From assembly GCF_000331535.1 (NCBI RefSeq), contig NZ_AMZN01000031.1:1-43045 (forward strand): a DNA stretch of 43,045 nucleotides. The letters are read 5' to 3'. A model generated the notes under the pieces. It saw only the letters and a list, made by a program, of their open reading frames with translations. It was not told the DNA's origin and made no database searches. Numbering within the stretch: the stretch's first letter is position 1; each line of letters opens with the position of its first letter. Positions 16,962-24,730 of this stretch are shown one piece after another. This DNA comes from Fulvivirga imtechensis AK7 (GTDB lineage Bacteria > Bacteroidota > Bacteroidia > Cytophagales > Cyclobacteriaceae). The position numbers and the translations under genes were made by a program.

Positions 16962-18509
16962 ATGACAGTACAAAAACCAACTGCACTAGAGGGCGAAGCC
17001 GGATTCAGGGTATTATTTAATTGCGCCACGGTCAGTATCATCGTTGTTAATGAAAGAGGGTGTATTGAGTTGGCTAATCCGTATACAGAAGAGTCTTTTG
17101 GGTATTCTGTGGAGGAGTTAACGGGCGAACCTGTCGAGATATTGATCCCAGAGGAACTCCGTGAAAAACACAGTCTCATAAGGGAAGAATATTTTAAAGA
17201 TCCGGAGGATCGCCCGATGGGTCTGGGTATGGAGTTATACGCTCGCAGGAAGAATGGAGAAGTCTTTCCTGTAGAGGTTGGCCTCGGACACTATGAACTG
17301 GACAATGAAAAACTGGCAGTAGCTTTCATAACCGATATATCAGAGCAAGTTCAGGCCAGGAAAATTCTGGCCGATCGTGAGCAATGGCTTCGAAGTATGG
17401 CTGATAATGCTCCGGTAATGATCTGGGTAACCGATTCGAATGGGAAATGGACCTATTTCAACAAAACATGGCTTCAGTTTACGGGGCGTTTACTGGAAGA
17501 TGGTCTGGGCACTGGCTGGACAGAAAATGTCCACCCTAACGACCTGCCCCGAACGGTTACTAATTATAACAATGCTTTAGAGAACCATCAGTCTTTTTCA
17601 ATCGAATACCGGCTGAGGCGCCACGATGGCAAATATCGCTGGATCCGGGATACAGGCAACCCAGCATATACCCCGGAAGGTGAATTTACCGGGTATGTCG
17701 GGTGTTGTCATGATATACATGATCAGCGATTGACCCAGGAAAAGCTGGAGGATCTGGTTTGGCATCGTACAAAGAGGTTGCATAAGGTGCTCAGTCGTGA
17801 AAAAGAGATGAACGCCCTGAAGTCGAGATTTGTTTCTATGGCTTCTCATGAACTGCGCACCCCCCTGAGTATTGCCCTTTCGAGCCTCATGTTGGTAGAG
17901 CAATATGGTACATGGGAAAAGGATGAAAGGGTGGGTAAGCACCTTCAGAGGATCAGAACATCCATCAATAGTATCAGCACGATACTGGGCGACTTTCTAT
18001 CACTGGATAAGCTGGAACAGGGCAAGGTAGTGTTAGAGTTAGAGATGTTCGATCTGTTGAAATTTATGTACGAAGTGATCGAAGACGTTAAGGCGCTGAA
18101 GAAGAAAGGGCAGCATATCTACTTAAGCCATAAGGGAGACAGGACCGTTATCCTGGACAGGAAAAAGCTTCACTATATCATGAAAAACCTGGTTTCAAAT
18201 GCCATAAAATACTCTCCGGAATATACTGACATCGAGCTAAATTTTGAGAATAACGAAAAGAGCATCTCTATGATGGTCAGAGATCATGGTATTGGTATAC
18301 CCGAAGATGAGCAGCAATATATGTTTAATAAGTTTTTCCGGGCCAAAAACACAGAGGGTATTTCTGGCACCGGCCTTGGTATGACTATTGTAAATCAATA
18401 TGTCGAACTAATGAAAGGAACTATACACTTCACCAGTAAAGAAGGAGAGGGCACTACATTTACTATGGAAATGCCACAGCATAACCATGAAAACCATACT
18501 CATCATTGA
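16962..18509 (+). CDS. PAS-domain sensor histidine kinase
   Basis: 515 aa, cytoplasmic (no membrane segment). PAS1 spans about 12-128 and PAS2 about 140-258, the latter with the PAS/PAC signature YRLRRHDGKYRWIRD. A coiled coil links to HisKA with FVSMASHELRTPL (phospho-acceptor H296). HATPase follows: N box NLVSNAIKYSP near 410, G1 DHGIGIP near 445, G2 GTGLGM near 468. It ends overlapping the response regulator by 23 bp, so the two are translationally coupled. The layout resembles the kinase at 39078, which has an extra membrane anchor. The signal is unknown; no haem or flavin site was recognised. Confidence 0.93.
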   Translation: MTVQKPTALEGEAGFRVLFNCATVSIIVVNERGCIELANPYTEESFGYSVEELTGEPVEILIPEELREKHSLIREEYFKDPEDRPMGLGMELYARRKNGEVFPVEVGLGHYELDNEKLAVAFITDISEQVQARKILADREQWLRSMADNAPVMIWVTDSNGKWTYFNKTWLQFTGRLLEDGLGTGWTENVHPNDLPRTVTNYNNALENHQSFSIEYRLRRHDGKYRWIRDTGNPAYTPEGEFTGYVGCCHDIHDQRLTQEKLEDLVWHRTKRLHKVLSREKEMNALKSRFVSMASHELRTPLSIALSSLMLVEQYGTWEKDERVGKHLQRIRTSINSISTILGDFLSLDKLEQGKVVLELEMFDLLKFMYEVIEDVKALKKKGQHIYLSHKGDRTVILDRKKLHYIMKNLVSNAIKYSPEYTDIELNFENNEKSISMMVRDHGIGIPEDEQQYMFNKFFRAKNTEGISGTGLGMTIVNQYVELMKGTIHFTSKEGEGTTFTMEMPQHNHENHTHH

Positions 18510-18864
18510 GGATAATTACGATATCAGGGATAATACCGCTGAAATACTGGAGCTGGCAGATTATGAAATAATGGTTGCTGAAGATGGTGTGCAGGGACTA
18601 TATAAGATCAAAGAACGAAGGCCTGATCTGGTACTCTGCGATATACTCATGCCTAAAATGAACGGTTTCGAGGTCCTCAGGCAGTTGAAAAATAACCCTT
18701 CAACGGTTGATATCCCCTTTATATATGTTGCCGCCAGTGTAGAAAAAGATGAAGTTTTGATGGCAATGGACATGGGGGCTGATGGCTATATTGGCAAACC
18801 CTTTGAAGTCGAAGATCTTATTGAAAAGGTACGGGAAAAAATGGCATTGCTAAACCGGGAATGA
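18487..18864 (+). CDS. Single-domain response regulator
   Basis: 125 aa, receiver only (CheY-like). Acidic pocket E8/D9, phospho-acceptor D52 in LVLCDILMP, and K104 in IGKPFE are present. At the conserved Thr/Ser switch (position 82, where the paralogue at 19742 has T in FIYLTA) this protein has Ala (FIYVAA), so its activation may be altered or it may act as a phosphate relay or sink. It overlaps the upstream kinase by 23 bp and is its natural partner. No DNA-binding output is attached. Confidence 0.92.
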   Translation: MKTILIIEDNYDIRDNTAEILELADYEIMVAEDGVQGLYKIKERRPDLVLCDILMPKMNGFEVLRQLKNNPSTVDIPFIYVAASVEKDEVLMAMDMGADGYIGKPFEVEDLIEKVREKMALLNRE

Positions 18865-18925
18865 TGCTTTAATCTGGAATCCCTGCGGGAGGTGTAATTG
18901 TGGCAGTTTTTACGTTATCAATTAC

Positions 18926-19576
18926 TTAGTGTCTCTAATAAAACTCTTGTCGTTATCGGTAGTGTTGGTTTTCAGTTTATTGAAAAACCTGGTATTGGTA
19001 CGAGAGGAAGGGCCTTCCCAGGTTTTTAATTGTACCCTTGAACTTAGTGAGATCTTTCATTCCAGTAGGGCCTTATACAGAGGGTTTTGGGTCGGTCTTC
19101 CTGGTTTGCATACCTTTAATCGGTTTTGCTATGTCGAGCTCACGTTAATTTAGTGGCTTTAAACGTTCCCGCCAAAGGGCCATAGCCGCTAACTTAACAG
19201 TAAATATAGTCCCAGAGGCCATACGCGGTAACTTAAAGAAATTATGACTTTTAGAAAATACATGTTTCACACCTCACCCATCAAAAGCCTGTGCTTTTAC
19301 TGCAGTCTGTACACCCCTCTCCTCAAGGAGAGGGCGGTTCTTCTGTGCTTATATTTCAGCCTGTGATAACTCAGTGCGAGGAATAAAAATGATTGGGTTT
19401 AGAGTTTTTCCATCATTTTACGAGGTCTACAGGCATTGAGTTCCCAGCGGAGTGCTTAAGTTAACGGATATGGCCAAAGGGCGGGACGAAGTGCCAAAAA
19501 GCAGAGCGTACGGAGGTACGTGAGCATTTTTGGGGCGAACGTAACGCAGATATTGGCGTTTTCTTAGAGACACTAA
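18926..19576. mobile_element. 651-bp MITE-like element with 13-bp perfect terminal inverted repeats
   Basis: Left end TTAGTGTCTCTAA (18926-18938) and right end TTAGAGACACTAA (19564-19576) are exact complements, extending to 18 of 19 bases with AAAAC inside. Both outer flanks hold ATTA (CAATTAC left, ATTAAC right), a possible 4-bp duplication. There is no transposase gene inside; the frame at 18929-19153 is not convincing. It contains a nested element at 19181-19472 and separates two paralogous response regulators. The interval 18865-19741 has no gene. Confidence 0.65.
19181..19472. mobile_element. 292-bp MITE-like element, copy 1, with 10-bp target duplication
   Basis: The left end CATAGCCGCTAACTTAA pairs with the right end TTAAGTTAACGGATATG (15 of 17). 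The immediate flanks are the perfect direct repeat GCCAAAGGGC at 19171-19180 and 19473-19482. It shares ends with the element at 23971-24278. A second end-like motif (CATACGCGGTAACTTAA) lies at 19220-19236. There is no coding capacity. The interior holds a hairpin, CTCTCCTcaAGGAGAG. Confidence 0.72.
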
Positions 19577-19741
19577 ATTAACTTCTTTGTAATCAATATA
19601 TAACGAAAGAAACCCGCATTTAGTAGAGTGATGTTAGAGGATTAGAAAGATATTTATTAAATTTTCAAAATTATTTGTGTGCTTATAAAAAGCAGGTTTT
19701 TTAAACTAATGATGTTGCTGGAGCGGAGCCAGTCTACATTT

Positions 19742-20104
19742 ATGAAAACAGTATTGATCATTGAAGATAATCAGGATATCAGGGAAAATACCATTGAAAT
19801 TCTTGAGATGGCTAATTTTAAGGTGTTGATAGCCGAAAATGGCAGAGATGGGTTGGAGATAGCGTTCAACGATGCTCCAGACGTTATCATATGTGATATT
19901 ATGATGCCTCAAATGGATGGTTATGATGTACTCCAACAACTTAAAGGTCATTCATCAACGGAGAATATCCCGTTTATATATCTTACCGCAAGGACCGAGA
20001 AGGCAGAAATTGAACGCGCCATGGCTATGGGCGCCGATGCCTACATTTGTAAGCCCTTTGAGATCAACGAGCTCCTCGATGAGGTCAACAGATTTTTTGA
20101 TTAG
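19742..20104 (+). CDS. Single-domain response regulator, orphan paralogue
   Basis: 120 aa from ATG 19742 (MKTVLIIEDN); an upstream in-frame extension to 19679 is not conserved. Receiver only, with D52 in VIICDIMMP, T82 in FIYLTA and K104 in ICKPFE all intact. It is closely similar to the regulator at 18487 and to the receiver of the hybrid regulator at 40982, starting with the same IIEDNxDIRxNTxEILE pattern. No kinase is adjacent; it probably arose by duplication of the regulator upstream, later separated by the inserted elements, and may be served by either PAS kinase in the window. Confidence 0.9.
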   Translation: MKTVLIIEDNQDIRENTIEILEMANFKVLIAENGRDGLEIAFNDAPDVIICDIMMPQMDGYDVLQQLKGHSSTENIPFIYLTARTEKAEIERAMAMGADAYICKPFEINELLDEVNRFFD

Positions 20105-20242
20105 AAACCACTCAAGCGCCTCAATCCCCATAGGAAGTTGAGGAAAGAGATGTGCGGGGAAATTTTTCTATACCCTCAGCCGGACCTTCCAAACTTATCA
20201 TGATTACCCCCTTCCAAAGCTGATGAAAGTCTAATGCGCAAC

Positions 20243-20254
20243 TGATCTCCATCA
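20243..20254. promoter_or_regulatory. TGAT-N4-ATCA palindrome upstream of hsp20
   Basis: TGAT-CTCC-ATCA is exact and ends 59 bp before the Hsp20 ATG. A weaker TGAT-GAAA-GTCT lies 22 bp upstream at 20221-20232, again two turns away. Confidence 0.6.
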
Positions 20255-20313
20255 TAGTGAACTCCGGTATACCAGCGTAGATTTACTTATATAACTAAAA
20301 ACAGGAGGTAACT

Positions 20314-20772
20314 ATGAACTTAACCGTTAAAAAGAAAGAAGGATTTCCTTCACTGTTCTCCGACTTTTTCAGCCCCGCTTCATCGCTGCTGGGACGCGAT
20401 TGGTTTGATTTCGACACTGATCTGCCTGCACGTCTGGGCGTGAACATACCTAGCGTCAACATTAAGGAGGGACCGAAAGAATTTACCCTCGAACTAGCCG
20501 CTCCGGGCATGGAACGAAAAGACTTTAATATTGAAGTGGAAAGCAATATGCTGAGCATAAGCGCTGAGAAAAAAGAGGAGAAGAAAGAAGGAGATGGCGA
20601 ATATTCCAGGAGGGAATATTCCTTTAACTCTTTCAGCAGGACATTTACCCTGCCCGAAAACATTAAGGAAGACAACATTAAGGCCAAGTATGACAACGGC
20701 ATTCTTAAGGTTACTATTCCTAAGATGAAAGAAAGCCCTGTAAAGCCGACTCATAAAATTAATGTTTCATAA
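20314..20772 (+). CDS. Hsp20/alpha-crystallin family small heat-shock protein
   Basis: 152 aa. A short N-terminal region (about 1-45) precedes an alpha-crystallin domain starting at VNIPSVNIKEGPKEFTLELA. The family motif A-x-x-x-x-G-(I/V)-L-x-(I/V)-x-(I/V)-P appears as AKYDNGILKVTIPK. An ATP-independent holdase that binds unfolding proteins in the cytoplasm. Its ribosome site AGGAGGT is unusually strong for this window and sits 7 bases before the ATG, which points to high expression. It has an FNR-like palindrome upstream and a perfect hairpin terminator downstream. Confidence 0.95.
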   Translation: MNLTVKKKEGFPSLFSDFFSPASSLLGRDWFDFDTDLPARLGVNIPSVNIKEGPKEFTLELAAPGMERKDFNIEVESNMLSISAEKKEEKKEGDGEYSRREYSFNSFSRTFTLPENIKEDNIKAKYDNGILKVTIPKMKESPVKPTHKINVS

Positions 20773-20844
20773 GGTTGTTGAGTCGGTGCCGTTAAAAAAC
20801 GGGTATGCCCAACGGACTTAGAGAAGCTATTGTTTAAGGGGTAA

Positions 20845-20886
20845 AAAACGGAAGGTGGGAGTCCTTTTCACCTTCCGTTGTATTTT
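20845..20886 (+). terminator. Hairpin terminator after hsp20
   Basis: Perfect 10-bp stem ACGGAAGGTG (20848-20857) with CACCTTCCGT (20869-20878) and an 11-nt loop, followed by TGTATTTTG. It should end hsp20 transcription before the BON gene. Confidence 0.75.
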
Positions 20887-20966
20887 GTAAGAAAACGCAA
20901 TGAGCTGGCGCAATAAAGACAGTGGCGTCTTCTTAAGGACAAAATTTAACACTAAAAAGATAAGAC

Positions 20967-21650
20967 ATGAGAACTGATGATGAAATTCGTAATGATGTAA
21001 TAGAAGAGGTTCGCCTGGAGCCTCAGTTGGCAGACATTGCCCCTCGCATTGGTGTTACCGTTAAAGATGAAGTAGTTACACTGTCTGGTGTGGTAGACCA
21101 CTATACCCAAAAACTGGCGGCTGAAAAAGCTGCCCAGCGGGTGAAGGGGGTAAAAGTAGTGGCTGTGGATATTGAAGTAAAAGGCGATGCTGTTTCCATA
21201 GAGCCAACTGATGCTGAAATTGGTGAGGCTATACGCAATGCATTGGCCTGGCATAGCGCCGTCAATCAGGATCAGATAGAAATTGTAGTAGACAACGGAT
21301 GGGTGGAGCTGGAAGGCGCTGTAAACTGGGACTATGAACGCAAGGCTGCGGAAAAAGCCATCCAAAATATCCGAGGTGTGAAAGGGGTGGTAAATAAAGT
21401 CAGAATCAAAGCCAAAGAAGTAGATGCCAGTGAGATCAAAAGTAAGATCGGTAAGGCTTTTTATCGCCATGCCTCAGTTGATGCTGATAATATTTCCGTA
21501 GAGGTGCATCAAAACATGGTTACCCTCAAAGGAAAAGTAAGTTCCTGGGTTGAAAGAGAGGAGGCAGAAGACGTAGCCTGGTCTATGCCCGGAGTAACGC
21601 AGGTGGTCAACAACCTGGTGATAGATACACAGATCTATGCCGGGCAGTGA
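20967..21650 (+). CDS. Triple BON-domain protein
   Basis: 227 aa with three BON domains in tandem: about 1-72 (IGVTVKDEVVTLSGVVDHYT), 76-145 (IEIVVDNGWVELEGAVNWDY) and 150-222 (ISVEVHQNMVTLKGKVSSW). Each follows the pattern of strand V-x-V, glycine G-x-V and a final V-x-x-V-x-N/D-x-(L/I). No signal peptide is visible, so it is probably cytoplasmic, unlike OsmY. BON domains bind phospholipids or other ligands and are osmotic/stationary-phase markers. It follows hsp20, with which similar proteins are often grouped in stress clusters. Confidence 0.9.
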   Translation: MRTDDEIRNDVIEEVRLEPQLADIAPRIGVTVKDEVVTLSGVVDHYTQKLAAEKAAQRVKGVKVVAVDIEVKGDAVSIEPTDAEIGEAIRNALAWHSAVNQDQIEIVVDNGWVELEGAVNWDYERKAAEKAIQNIRGVKGVVNKVRIKAKEVDASEIKSKIGKAFYRHASVDADNISVEVHQNMVTLKGKVSSWVEREEAEDVAWSMPGVTQVVNNLVIDTQIYAGQ

Positions 21651-21763
21651 TAAAAATCTTGATAACATAAAACCTGTGTCATCGTAGCCCGGCAGGTGTT
21701 GGGTTATCTTTGCTTTAATCAATGAGGAAACAAGCCTGTTAGTTGTGAAGTAAGGAGGTGTGC

Positions 21764-21820
21764 ATGTGTCAATGGTCGCCTCTATCAGCAGTACAAGCGT
21801 TCTTTCTCCTGATCAGGTGA
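21764..21820 (+). CDS. Possible 18-aa peptide with strong ribosome site
   Basis: ATG at 21764 opens 18 codons (MCQWSPLSAVQAFFLLIR) and stops at TGA 21818-21820. It is preceded by AAGGAGGTG at 21752-21760, three bases before the ATG, as strong as the hsp20 site. A hairpin terminator follows at 21878. Could be a small membrane-active peptide, a leader peptide or chance; the short length keeps confidence low. Confidence 0.3.
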   Translation: MCQWSPLSAVQAFFLLIR

Positions 21821-21877
21821 GTTTCAACAATGATAGTCATGTCTGAGAGAACAATCCAGGCATGCCGGAGGTGATAG

Positions 21878-21911
21878 GAAGGCGGAGTAGATCCGCCTTC
21901 TGTTTTTTTTT
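21878..21911 (+). terminator. Strong Rho-independent terminator in a gene-free region
   Basis: GAAGGCGGA (21878-21886) pairs with TCCGCCTTC (21892-21900) over a 5-nt loop, followed by TG and a run of nine or more Ts. The nearest upstream gene ends 228 bp earlier, so it may close a small RNA or the tiny frame at 21764, or end the BON transcript with a long tail. Confidence 0.8.
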
Positions 21912-21989
21912 CTATTATAGAGAGGATGCTGGTTTCACACCATCACCAAGTTTAAAGTAGACTCACAGGTTTTCAAAATGCCAGCAACA

Positions 21990-22038
21990 ACTCACCCATC
22001 AAATTACTACTGTACGTACATCCTTCTCCTTGAGGAGA
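21990..22038. repeat. Degraded fragment of the repeat interior found at 19271-19333
   Basis: CTCACCCATCAAA, ACTGTAC and CTCCTTGAGGAG in order match a segment inside the element at 19181-19472. This suggests a decayed repeat copy. The gene-free stretch 21651-22242 holds this, the terminator, the tiny frame and a near-operator. Confidence 0.45.
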
Positions 22039-22147
22039 TCGTTGGCCAGTAAACACCTCATGAGCAGGCACGAAGAAAGCTTCCTTTCTCTTGTGAAATG
22101 ACCGATCTCTAAGCGTTTTACATCGAACTCGGGGTCAAGTATTGTGA

Positions 22148-22159
22148 TGACAAAAATCA
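22148..22159. promoter_or_regulatory. Near-match TGAC-N4-ATCA palindrome
   Basis: TGAC-AAAA-ATCA ends 83 bp before the PfkB-family ATG, the same distance as the exact site before ppsA. A neighbouring dyad ACGAAC-AAC-GTTCGT (22165-22179) may be a second operator. Confidence 0.4.
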
Positions 22160-22242
22160 GCGTCAACGAACAACGTTCGTCATACCATGAGTAATCTACT
22201 GCCTTTACCTTTGAACCGAATTAAATACCAAACCAGCAACGA

Positions 22243-23412
22243 ATGGACAAATCAACAAATTTGCTTTCCGAACTGCGCCAGCAATTAGGAACTGTGGAGA
22301 AGCTATCGTCAGGAAAACAGGTGTTTGTAGGTTTTGATGGCTTTGTAGATCAGATCAGGAAGGCAGTAAAGCAAAAAGATAAAGACAAAACAGTTTATTT
22401 TAAAACACTGCACGAATTTGCAGAACGAATCCAGGCGGCTTCAGGGAAAAGTGGTCAGGTGGAGATGGTTACCCAAAAGGTGAAGCTGGGAGGTAATGCA
22501 CCGATACTGGCCAATACACTTGGGCGACTTGGAATTGACAGCGTCTGCCTGGGCACGCTGGGATACCCTGAGCGACATGAGGTTTTTCGCGAAATGAGCG
22601 ATAAGTGCCAGCTCATCAGTGTGCTGGACCCCGGAAGGAGCGATGCTATAGAGTTCGAGGATGGCAAAATGATCTTTTCGGAACTGAGTGTGTTTGACCA
22701 CTATGACTGGCTCCATATTAAAAAGACGGTAGACCTGGATAAAATGAGGGAGGTGATCGGGAAAAGCGATCTGCTGGCGTTTGTCAACTGGGTGAACCTG
22801 CCTCATGCCAATGACATCTGGACGGGCCTGCTGGATGACGTGATCAAGCCATCCGGCAAAAGAGATTTCCTTTTTTTATTTGATCTTTCGGACCCGACCA
22901 AAAGAACTCCAGACCAAATAGATGAGGTGCTCGATATCATGAGCTCTTTCTTCCCTTATGGTAAGGTAACGTTGGGATTAAATGAAAATGAAACCCTGAA
23001 ATTATGGGCGGCTATCAACAACCTGGATATCAGCCAGCCTGATGTAATAGACCGGATACCTCCGGTGAAGCAGGCCGGAGCGGATGTCTACAAAGCCATG
23101 AATATCGACTGTTTGCTTGTGCATCCTGTCGACCGCACCATTTTGTATCACCAGAATGAAGTGCTGGAGCTGAAAGGCCGGTTAGTAACTGAGCCAAAGG
23201 TACTTACCGGAGGTGGTGACAACCTCAATGCCGGCTACTGCCTCGGGCTTCTTTGCGGATTTTCACTTTCGCATTGTATGCTGCTGGGCATGGCTGCTTC
23301 AGGTGCTTACATTCAAAATGGATCAGGGGCAGATATCGATACAATTATTAATTACATCGACACCTGGATGGGGGAGTTGGCCACAGAAGCAGAACAGGTG
23401 CTTCAGGAATAG
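22243..23412 (+). CDS. PfkB-family carbohydrate kinase
   Basis: 389 aa. The ribokinase/PfkB fold is indicated by KLGGNAPILANTLGRLG at 81-97 (substrate-binding glycine pair and Asn) and the anion-hole motif TGGGDNLNAG at 322-331, with D326 as catalytic base (usual form TGAGDxFxxG). N-terminal GFDGFVDQI and LNENE at 246-250 also fit. It phosphorylates a sugar or other hydroxyl compound with ATP; the substrate cannot be assigned, and this long variant is not ribokinase or fructokinase proper. A 48-bp gap to the hibernation factor gene suggests one operon. Confidence 0.85.
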   Translation: MDKSTNLLSELRQQLGTVEKLSSGKQVFVGFDGFVDQIRKAVKQKDKDKTVYFKTLHEFAERIQAASGKSGQVEMVTQKVKLGGNAPILANTLGRLGIDSVCLGTLGYPERHEVFREMSDKCQLISVLDPGRSDAIEFEDGKMIFSELSVFDHYDWLHIKKTVDLDKMREVIGKSDLLAFVNWVNLPHANDIWTGLLDDVIKPSGKRDFLFLFDLSDPTKRTPDQIDEVLDIMSSFFPYGKVTLGLNENETLKLWAAINNLDISQPDVIDRIPPVKQAGADVYKAMNIDCLLVHPVDRTILYHQNEVLELKGRLVTEPKVLTGGGDNLNAGYCLGLLCGFSLSHCMLLGMAASGAYIQNGSGADIDTIINYIDTWMGELATEAEQVLQE

Positions 23413-23460
23413 AAACACCGGGAGTATTAAACGTAAAACTTACTTAAAACAATTATAGAG

Positions 23461-23790
23461 ATGAAGATGATCATTGAAACTCCGAATATTAAAGCACGCA
23501 AAAGCTTGCTGGATTTTGTACATGAGAAGGTAGGGAAACTCGAGCACCTTAGCGACAGGATCATTGAAGCCAGGGTATATTTAAAAGTGGACAAATCAGA
23601 TGTTACAAAGAATAAGGTTTGTGAAGTAAAAATCGTCATTCCTGGTGATGATCTGTTTGCTTCCACACAGAGTAACTCTTTTGAAGATGCTGTGCAGCAG
23701 ACTGTTGCAGCGCTTAAACATCGTATCGAACGCTGGAAGAACTCCAACAATAAAAAGCTCCATGAGACTATAACACCACCTCAACTATGA
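23461..23790 (+). CDS. hpf: Ribosome hibernation promoting factor, short HPF/RaiA type
   Basis: 109 aa. It fits the beta-alpha-beta-beta-beta-alpha HPF/YfiA fold: an N-terminal strand (MIIETPNIKARKSLLDFV), a basic strand (IIEARVYLKVDKSD), an acidic-capped GDDLFASTQSNSFEDAVQ, and a final basic helix HRIERWK. It binds the 30S A/P-site cleft and inactivates or dimerises ribosomes in starvation. It lacks the long-form C-terminal dimerisation domain. Being downstream of a sugar kinase and an operator-like site, it ties this block to dormancy. Confidence 0.93.
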   Translation: MKMIIETPNIKARKSLLDFVHEKVGKLEHLSDRIIEARVYLKVDKSDVTKNKVCEVKIVIPGDDLFASTQSNSFEDAVQQTVAALKHRIERWKNSNNKKLHETITPPQL

Positions 23791-23794
23791 ATTC

Positions 23795-23858
23795 CGGAAG
23801 CTACTCAGCCCATTGCAGGTCCGTAAACCTGTAGTTTATTCCCGGGCGGTAGCTTCCG
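23795..23858. terminator. Large hairpin after hpf
   Basis: CGGAAGCTAC (23795-23804) pairs perfectly with GTAGCTTCCG (23849-23858). Between them is a smaller CAGGT/ACCTG stem. No T-run follows, so it may protect the mRNA end rather than terminate. Confidence 0.45.
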
Positions 23859-23970
23859 TTGTCAGATGAGTTTGTGGAATAGTGGCACGCGAGCCATTCT
23901 GCCAAAAAAAGCAGATGGTTTGTGTGCCTTTTTTTGTTGCTTATACACAGGCAGTTCCCGGACCTGTTCC

Positions 23971-24278
23971 CATAGCCGTTAACTTAAGCATCCCGGGATT
24001 CAATATTGGTATCCCGGGGTGAAGCCCCGGGATAGGATTAGATTTTTTATGCGCCATATTCAAGCTTAGGAAGATGTGAAGGCTATTTTGGCGCATCCAT
24101 GCTTACCAAGGCAAATGCTTCGAACTCATTCCTGCCATGTGTGCCAAGGAAGCCTGTGTTCCATGGTTGGGCCTTCCTGTGGCACATCAACTTCCTTTTT
24201 TACACCCGGGGCTTCACCCCGGGCTACAAAGATTTTGCCCCTCTGGGGCTACATTTACTCTGAAGTTAACGGCTATAG
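23971..24278. mobile_element. 308-bp MITE-like element, copy 2, with 10-bp target duplication
   Basis: The left end CATAGCCGTTAACTTAA and right end TGAAGTTAACGGCTATA pair with two mismatches. The flanks GACCTGTTCC at 23961-23970 and 24279-24288 are perfect direct repeats, and including the preceding G they are 11 bp. The interior differs from copy 1: it has two 19-bp segments, 24013-24031 and 24205-24223, that are exact complements of each other and each nearly self-palindromic (CCCCGGG ends). There is no transposase. Confidence 0.75.
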
Positions 24279-24283
24279 GACCT

Positions 24284-24680
24284 GTTCCGGGACCCTTTCC
24301 GCAAAAGCACTTCTTGAGAAGTAACTCTACACACCCAGGCAATGGAATGGCTCAGAAAAAAAAGCCATTTTCTCAGATTTCATCGATTTTAACGAAGTAT
24401 CACTTCGGATATCGCTCTTCTCCCATGGCCCCCTGAACTTGGTCCGGGATTAGTAGTTGGAGTTTTTTGAGGAGGGGCATAGGATCTAATCGCTCCGAAT
24501 GAACTTTAAAATAGCACAAACCCTCCCAAGCACCAGTTCCGGGACCCTTTCCGCAAAAGCACTTCTTGAGAAGTAACACTACACATCCAGGCAATGGAAT
24601 GGCTCAGAAAAAAAAATTTTTTTCGAATTTTCATTGGTTTTGATGGAGTATTACTTCGGATTATCGCTCTTCTCCCATGG
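24284..24680. repeat. Direct repeat of about 145 bp, two copies
   Basis: Copies at 24284-24428 and 24536-24680 share GTTCCGGGACCCTTTCCGC, AAAAGCACTTCTTGAGAAGT, GGCAATGGAATGGCTCAG and CGCTCTTCTCCCATGG with a diverged middle. Each contains the ACTTCTTGAGAAGT palindrome. The gap between copies (107 bp) is unrelated. There is no gene in 23791-24730. Confidence 0.8.
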
Positions 24681-24730
24681 AGCTCAGGTTGCAGCCTGTA
24701 TCAACCAGGAACGAATGCCTTAGCTTTCCA

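Noticed and set aside
18929-19153. Frame inside the 651-bp element
   Set aside because: Begins within the inverted end and shows no transposase motif; treated as non-coding.
24076-24436. Open frames inside and beside the second MITE-like element
   Set aside because: No start signal or domain; they cross the element boundary and its duplication.
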